From: Candidatus Heimdallarchaeota archaeon
GTDB lineage: Archaea > Asgardarchaeota > Heimdallarchaeia > Heimdallarchaeales > Heimdallarchaeaceae
DNA: 33,127 nt
Direction: 5' to 3'
NCBI GenBank assembly: GCA_030611665.1
Contig: JAUWPI010000008.1
Coordinates: 1 to 33,127, forward strand
Shown: positions 27,323 through 33,127 of the stretch, piece after piece
Layout: every line of letters starts with the position of its first letter
Position numbering within the stretch: position 1 is the first letter of the stretch
Program-made: the position numbers and the translations under genes
The notes under the pieces: generated by a model
Told to the model about the DNA's origin: nothing
Seen by the model: only the letters and a program-made list of their open reading frames with translations
Databases searched by the model: none

Positions 27323-28594
27323 ATGAGTTTTATGATTTCTAATCAAAAAGAAGGAATAATTCTAACAAGTGCTTCTGAGCTTTTTCTTGGTAATGTTACA
27401 AAATATGAACCTATTTACTCAAATGAAATTCCTGATAGTTTAGTAATGCGTAATGGAGTGATAGAAGCCATAGGTGATTCTTCTCGGATACTAGCCGAGT
27501 ATACAAGAAGCGATTTTGAGATAATTGATTGTTCAAATAAAACAATCTGTCCAGGTTTTGTAGATTCTCATACTCATTTGGTTTTTGCAGGTGACAGATC
27601 TCATGAGCTAAATTTGAAAATAAAAGGAAAAACATATCCTGAAATCGCAAAAGGAGGAGGAGGAATATCCTATTCAGTCAATCAGACACGAGCTGCTTCT
27701 AAAGAAGAACTTGTAGCACTGGCTATGGAACGACTAGATGAAATGCTTGTGCATGGTACTACAACAATTGAGGCAAAATCTGGATATGGATTAAATGCAG
27801 AAGACGAAATTAAAATCCTCGAAGTAATAAATGAAGTTAATGAAAAACATCCAATAGATGTTATACCAACCTTTTTGGGATGTCACATTAAACCTGAAGA
27901 TTTCATAGGAAACCAATGGGAATATATTGAAAGCATGATACTTCTTTTGCCAGAAATCAAAAGAAGAAATTTAGCAGAATATGTTGATATTTGGACAGAT
28001 CAAGGTGCATTTTCGATTGAAGAATCTGAATATTTCCTGAAACAAGCATTGGATCACGATTTGAAACTAAGAGTACATGCAGACGAGATGGAAAATGTCG
28101 GCGCAACATTGATGGCTGCAAATATTGGTGCAACATCTGCTGACCATCTCTTAAAAACTGAAGCGATTTCTGCTCGTTCTATGGCAGATGCAGGAGTAGT
28201 TGCAAATTTACTCCCTGGAACACCTTTTGTTCTAATGTCAAAGAAATATGCAAATTATAACATGTTCAAAGATGCAGATGTGACAGTGGCGTTGTCATCA
28301 GATTTTAACCCTAATTGTTATTTAACAAATATGCAATTTGTTGTAGCTCTTGGCTGCTTTATGATGAAGATGCTACCAGAAGAAGCTCTGTTAGCTGCAA
28401 CCTATGGTGGAGCAAAATCTCTTAACAGAGAGCAACAAATTGGTAGTCTTGATCTTGGAATGAATGCTGATGTTCTGATTCTAGATCTTCCTAGTATATC
28501 TTCTCTTCCCTATCAGTATGCAGTTAATCATACAAATATGATAATCAAGAATGGGAAACTAATTATGAAAAACAAAGAAAGAATACAGGAGTAA
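27323..28594 (+). CDS. hutI: Imidazolonepropionase
   Basis: PGFVDSHTHLVFAGDRSHE, KGGGGISYSVNQTR, GTTTIEAKSGYGLN, LSSDFNPN. Confidence 0.93.
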   Translation: MSFMISNQKEGIILTSASELFLGNVTKYEPIYSNEIPDSLVMRNGVIEAIGDSSRILAEYTRSDFEIIDCSNKTICPGFVDSHTHLVFAGDRSHELNLKIKGKTYPEIAKGGGGISYSVNQTRAASKEELVALAMERLDEMLVHGTTTIEAKSGYGLNAEDEIKILEVINEVNEKHPIDVIPTFLGCHIKPEDFIGNQWEYIESMILLLPEIKRRNLAEYVDIWTDQGAFSIEESEYFLKQALDHDLKLRVHADEMENVGATLMAANIGATSADHLLKTEAISARSMADAGVVANLLPGTPFVLMSKKYANYNMFKDADVTVALSSDFNPNCYLTNMQFVVALGCFMMKMLPEEALLAATYGGAKSLNREQQIGSLDLGMNADVLILDLPSISSLPYQYAVNHTNMIIKNGKLIMKNKERIQE

Positions 28595-28603
28595 TCTTCT
28601 ATT

Positions 28604-29947
28604 TTACCATACTGTAGCAGTAACAAATAGGGAAACAGCCAGTAAGAGAGTATAAACTAGAGTTGTGAGTATAGTCATTGCCTGTGCTGGAATCATTGCT
28701 AAATAATTATCATAATACTTTCTAATTGTTATCATAGCTCTCACAGCGAATACGAGAGATAATAACGTAATTAGGCTCAAATAAGGTAGTACTTGGAGAA
28801 TAATGAATACTATGAGGATAACATAAGTTAAACTCAAGAAAATAATGAATAATATTGAGGATATTTCTCTTCCAACTAAAACAACAATGTTCCTTCTCCC
28901 AGATTCTTTATCTGCTTCGTAATCTGGAAATTGATTAACAAACAAAACCAATAAAATGAGGAGCCCAACTATTATTGACGCATAAATGGGGACCCAAGAA
29001 AATTTTTCTTCTTGTATATAATATGAACCAAAAACAATAGCTGGACCAAAACTTAGGAAGATAGCTAATTCAGCAAATCCAAAATTGGCTAGTTTGATTG
29101 GTTTCCCAACGTAAAAAATTCCTAGAAATGTTCCTCCAATGCCAATGTAGAGTATGATGTTTCCAGCAACTGTAAAATTAATGTATAGGCCAATCCCAAG
29201 GGTGATTAGAAAAGCAACAATAGCTCCTGCCAATGTCCTAGTAGTAGAGAAAAGTTTGTTTTGAATCATTCGAGATCCTCCTGAAAATGGGGTAAGTTTT
29301 TCGTTAACTTCATCGTTTCTTGATAAATGATCAAAGAAATCATTCAATAAATCTGCACAAGCATGAAAAGCTGAAATACCAATAACTGCTAGAAGAAAAT
29401 ATAACCAATCAAAGTTTTTGCTCTCATAATACGCGACAGCGGTTCCAACCACAACTGCTGCTACACTAACAGAAATGAATGGCAATCTTAATCCTTTAAC
29501 CCAGATATTGACTGTTTTTGTTATTGAACAGAAGAAATCTTTCAGTATTGAAGGCTTATTTTCTTTGAATTCTTGGTAGTAATCCCATTGAATCACACTT
29601 ATTTCCGTAGGAATAATTTGAACAAGATCAATGCAATAAATACCTTTAATTTCCAAATTATCTTTTTGGGACAATTCTTCGATAAGTTTTTCTTGATTAG
29701 GATGATTATTGAAAATTTTAGCCCTACCAACATATTTGAGGGTATTCTCCCCATCATTGACAATAATTTCCACTTTTGGATTAAATCGAATTTGTTCGAT
29801 GAGCGAACTGTTTTGCTCTCCAGCAATAATCAATGTAGTTCCTTCAGAAACATAAGAGCATTTAGAAAGGTTGGGATTATTATAACTGCTTGAGGCTATA
29901 AGTAACGAATTATTTGCTTTTAGAAACTTTTCTGCTTTTTCTAACAT
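28604..29947 (-). CDS. N-terminal PNPOx-like split-barrel domain fused to UbiA-family prenyltransferase
   Basis: UbiA/MenA motif DLLNDFFDHLSRNDEVNEKLTPFSGGSRMIQ and VNQFPDYEADKESGRRN with about 8 TM segments; first ~135 aa soluble and PNPOx-like. Confidence 0.82.
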   Translation of the reverse strand: MLEKAEKFLKANNSLLIASSSYNNPNLSKCSYVSEGTTLIIAGEQNSSLIEQIRFNPKVEIIVNDGENTLKYVGRAKIFNNHPNQEKLIEELSQKDNLEIKGIYCIDLVQIIPTEISVIQWDYYQEFKENKPSILKDFFCSITKTVNIWVKGLRLPFISVSVAAVVVGTAVAYYESKNFDWLYFLLAVIGISAFHACADLLNDFFDHLSRNDEVNEKLTPFSGGSRMIQNKLFSTTRTLAGAIVAFLITLGIGLYINFTVAGNIILYIGIGGTFLGIFYVGKPIKLANFGFAELAIFLSFGPAIVFGSYYIQEEKFSWVPIYASIIVGLLILLVLFVNQFPDYEADKESGRRNIVVLVGREISSILFIIFLSLTYVILIVFIILQVLPYLSLITLLSLVFAVRAMITIRKYYDNYLAMIPAQAMTILTTLVYTLLLAVSLFVTATVW

Positions 29948-30029
29948 TAAGCCACAGCCCTAACTGCTTCTTATAAAATTATCTGAAAACCAATAAAATA
30001 GAAGAAAATAAAAAAAAGAAAAAGAGTTT

Positions 30030-31703
30030 TTACATCATGCCGGGCATACCGCCCATTCCACCCATACCTGGAGGCATTCCACCACCTGGGGGCATAGCAG
30101 GTTTATCTGATTTTGACACGATGACATCATCAATTCTCATTATCATTATAGCAGATTCACTTGCTGATTTAATTGCTTGAGAAAGAACTCTTAGTGGTTC
30201 AATTATTCCAGCTTTTTGCATATCAGCAATTTTTCCGTCTTTCAGTATATCAATACCCGCGGCTATTTGACCTTCTGCATGTGCTGCTCTGATCTCGTTG
30301 AGTATATCTAATGGATCTATTCCAGCATTCTCGGCAAGAGTTGATGGTATGACTAGCAGAGAATCAGCGAATGCTTTAACGGCTAGTTGCCTTTTGTCTT
30401 TGAATTCATCGGCGAACTCGTCTATTCGTAGAGAAAGTTCTGTATAAATTGATCCTCCACCAGGTAGGTAGGTTTTATCTTCAACAACATTTCTCACAAC
30501 ACATAGAGCATCGTGTAAAGCCCTTTCTGCTTCATCAGTAACATACTTAGCAGCACCGTATAAGATGATTGAAACTGCTTTTGGATTTTTGCATTCACGA
30601 ACAAAAACATGTTCATCATCACCAAGTTTCACTTCTTCAACTAACCCAGCATCACCAAGATCTTCTGCTTTAGCATCTTTAAGATTGGTAACAATCTTTC
30701 CACCAGTAGCTCGAGCAATTTTTTCCATGTCGCTTTTCTTAACTCTTCTAACAGCTAAAATATTTTCTTTAGCCATGAAATATTGAGCCATGTCATCTAT
30801 ACCTTTTTGACAAACTACAACATTTGCTCCAACTGTTTTGACGTTATCAACCATATCTCGTAAAACTTGTTCTTCATTATCCAAAAAAGACTTCATTTCT
30901 AATGGGTCGTTGATTCTAATTTCGCGGTCCCATTCACCTTTCTGAACTTCGATGTTTTGGTTCAACAAAAGAATTTTAGCATTCTTTGCAGATTTTGGCA
31001 TAGCTGTATGAACTACTTCTTTGTCAATGATAACACCTTCAATAAGTTCTGATGCAGCTAAGGATTTACCTGTTTTCTGTATGATTTTGATATTATTTAA
31101 ATCAACTGTATAATTACCCTCATCTTCATCAACTACTCTCTTGACACTATCAACAGCAATTTGTGCGAATGCATCTTTTGCTGAATGAACAGCTTTACTG
31201 TGTAGAGCAGTCTTAGCAATTTCTTGTAGAACTTTGTTCCCATTTTGGAAAGGTTCCATTTTCTGAGCTAATTCCACAATAATCTCTTGAGCCTTAGTTG
31301 CTGCTGCCTTGTATCCCTCAACAATTAGAGATGCATGAACCTTCTTATCTAAAAGTTCTCCACCTTTCTTGAGTAATTTACCAGCAATGATAACTGAACT
31401 AGTTGTACCATCACCAGTTTCTTGATCCTGAACTTTAGCTACTTGAACCATAATTTTTGCTGCAGGGTGTTGAACATCAATCTCATCTAACAATGTAGCT
31501 CCATCATTGGAAATTAAGATGTCGCCTAAAGAATCTACGAGCATTTTGTCCATACCTTTTGGTCCTAGAGTGCTTTTAATAGTGTCTGCAACAATAGAAG
31601 CAGCCAGGATATTATTTCTTTGAGCATCTCGACCTTTGGTTCTTTCAGTACCTTCTTTTAAAATAATAACTGGTACTTGTCCTTGTCCTATCATAATTAT
31701 CAC
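30030..31703 (-). CDS. Thermosome (group II chaperonin) subunit
   Basis: [55 protein letters not shown]-terminal GGM-rich tail. Confidence 0.97.
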   Translation of the reverse strand: MIIMIGQGQVPVIILKEGTERTKGRDAQRNNILAASIVADTIKSTLGPKGMDKMLVDSLGDILISNDGATLLDEIDVQHPAAKIMVQVAKVQDQETGDGTTSSVIIAGKLLKKGGELLDKKVHASLIVEGYKAAATKAQEIIVELAQKMEPFQNGNKVLQEIAKTALHSKAVHSAKDAFAQIAVDSVKRVVDEDEGNYTVDLNNIKIIQKTGKSLAASELIEGVIIDKEVVHTAMPKSAKNAKILLLNQNIEVQKGEWDREIRINDPLEMKSFLDNEEQVLRDMVDNVKTVGANVVVCQKGIDDMAQYFMAKENILAVRRVKKSDMEKIARATGGKIVTNLKDAKAEDLGDAGLVEEVKLGDDEHVFVRECKNPKAVSIILYGAAKYVTDEAERALHDALCVVRNVVEDKTYLPGGGSIYTELSLRIDEFADEFKDKRQLAVKAFADSLLVIPSTLAENAGIDPLDILNEIRAAHAEGQIAAGIDILKDGKIADMQKAGIIEPLRVLSQAIKSASESAIMIMRIDDVIVSKSDKPAMPPGGGMPPGMGGMGGMPGMM

Positions 31704-31971
31704 CTAAAATATTCACGTAAATTTCAAATTCATGTTTATTCATTGATATATAATCTTTGTTATCTTCTTAAAAATCACAAAATCCTACTTTAATATAATT
31801 TTATGCCTTGATGCCCATGAATGTGTGCTTTTTAGTTTCTTTCATCTTTCAACATCATTAGGTCCTATTGTTTTTTTAGTCTAATATTTGTCTATTTCCT
31901 CTTTTCATCTTGAAATTAAGAAAACATTTTTATCATTAAGGTATAATTGTTTGTTACTGGGGATATTCTAG

Positions 31972-33127
31972 ATGAGTGATGAAGAAAGACTTCAAGATAC
32001 AGAAAAAGTGCGGCTTCTGTTCTTTACAAGCCCAGATTGCTTTGCTTGCCCTGAAGTTGAACGTATTATTGAGAACATCGCGGGTACTTCTATGAAAGGT
32101 ATGCTTCATGTTAGTACTATTGATATTACAGAAGAGCAGGAAATTGCTGCTCAATATGGCATAATGAGCGTTCCAGTTGTAATCATGAACGAAGAAAGGA
32201 TTGCAGAAGGTTTGATAACCGAGGATGTTATTAGGGAAAAACTTTGGTCATCAATTCTACCTAACATCATTAACAGACAACGTGATACAAGACTAAGGGA
32301 GAGCATGATGATTCTAACAAAAAATACTATCAGCAGTATAATCTCCCAAGAACTTGTACGAGCAAATCTAGGTGATTACGTCCATATAGGCATTTATCAA
32401 CAGGTCATGATGTCTTTGCTCCAGTTAGATCCACTTATTCCCCAATTGCTTTACCAAAGTGGAAGAGAGCTAGGCATTTATGGAGCTGCTCCTTACTACC
32501 TAACTGTTTTGAACCCCAAAGTAGGAGCTGTAAAACCTGCTGAACGATTTCAAGAAGTTTTGATAGCTCTTGCTAAACTCTATAGCCACAACAATATTGT
32601 GCCATTATACCTATCCACACATTGCGACATAGCTAAAGTGGAAGGGTATACAGCAACTCTTCGTATATATGAACTAGCTAATAGTGCTGGTGCAATCAAC
32701 ATCGGAGAAACGCTGTGTCATTACACTGCAGGAGAAATTGCAGGAACTATAGAAGCTATGATCGGTTCTGCAACTAGCGTTATTGAAACTAAGTGTAGAG
32801 GATTAGGTGACGATTGTTGTGAGTTTGAAATTGAAGTATTCTTAGGAAAGGAAGTTGGTAAAGCACCTTATCAGGTATACGAACCTAAAGAAGGAGATAA
32901 ACGAGTTCAATTCCTAGGAGACATTCCTCAAGAAGATTTCAGAAGGCAACTTTTCTATGAGTTCATTCATGAAACAACACAGCATGGGCATAATTCCTTG
33001 CTTATGAAAGAAGCTTTAAGACCTAATGATGTTGATTTTGTTCATATTAGTGCTTTACAACAACAGATAATCTCTCTGAAATTCCGAGATAAGTTTTGTG
33101 GTGCTCTTCTATATTCAGCTGGAAGAG
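31972..33127 (+). CDS. Thioredoxin/glutaredoxin-like domain fused to V4R-type domain(s), partial (runs off window end)
   Basis: Not in the ORF track. Manual translation from ATG 31972: FFTSPDCFACPEVERI (CxxC), YGIMSVPVVIMN (cis-Pro), then CHYTAGEIAGTIEAMIGSATSVIETKCRGLGDDCCEFEIE (V4R-like). Confidence 0.78.
   Translation, partial: MSDEERLQDTEKVRLLFFTSPDCFACPEVERIIENIAGTSMKGMLHVSTIDITEEQEIAAQYGIMSVPVVIMNEERIAEGLITEDVIREKLWSSILPNIINRQRDTRLRESMMILTKNTISSIISQELVRANLGDYVHIGIYQQVMMSLLQLDPLIPQLLYQSGRELGIYGAAPYYLTVLNPKVGAVKPAERFQEVLIALAKLYSHNNIVPLYLSTHCDIAKVEGYTATLRIYELANSAGAINIGETLCHYTAGEIAGTIEAMIGSATSVIETKCRGLGDDCCEFEIEVFLGKEVGKAPYQVYEPKEGDKRVQFLGDIPQEDFRRQLFYEFIHETTQHGHNSLLMKEALRPNDVDFVHISALQQQIISLKFRDKFCGALLYSAGR

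Noticed and set aside
1-33127. tRNA or rRNA genes
   Set aside because: No cloverleaf-like or rRNA signature sequences noticed; tRNAscan/Infernal was not available to exclude them formally.

Overview
This 33 kb AT-rich archaeal window reads as Asgard, most likely Heimdallarchaeia-like; that assignment rests on gene content only. The left half (about 0.65-16 kb) is an ESCRT/ubiquitin neighbourhood. It holds two ESCRT-III subunits (Vps2/24/46-like and Snf7-like), a MIT-AAA Vps4 ATPase, Vps25, an EAP30 (Vps22/36) protein, and a co-directional minus-strand run of ubiquitin, E1, UEV/Vps23-like protein and an uncharacterised 104-aa helical protein. A PDCD5-like protein, a Ras/Rab-type GTPase and several small orphan ORFs lie nearby. 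Two dissimilar TnpB-family genes sit inside this neighbourhood. One is a 635-aa TnpB/Cas12-like protein with an unusual RuvC-III motif, followed by a structured 3' region that could be an omega-RNA with a pseudoknot. The other is a split TnpB of the rearranged-glutamate type that appears to lack its RuvC-III Asp. The right half holds membrane/secreted proteins, an ATP-NAD kinase-like protein, a DegT aminotransferase, a phosphoesterase, two divergent histidine/aromatic ammonia-lyases plus imidazolonepropionase, a PNPOx-like/UbiA fusion, a thermosome subunit, and a partial thioredoxin-V4R fusion. All calls come from reading motifs by eye; no database search was run.
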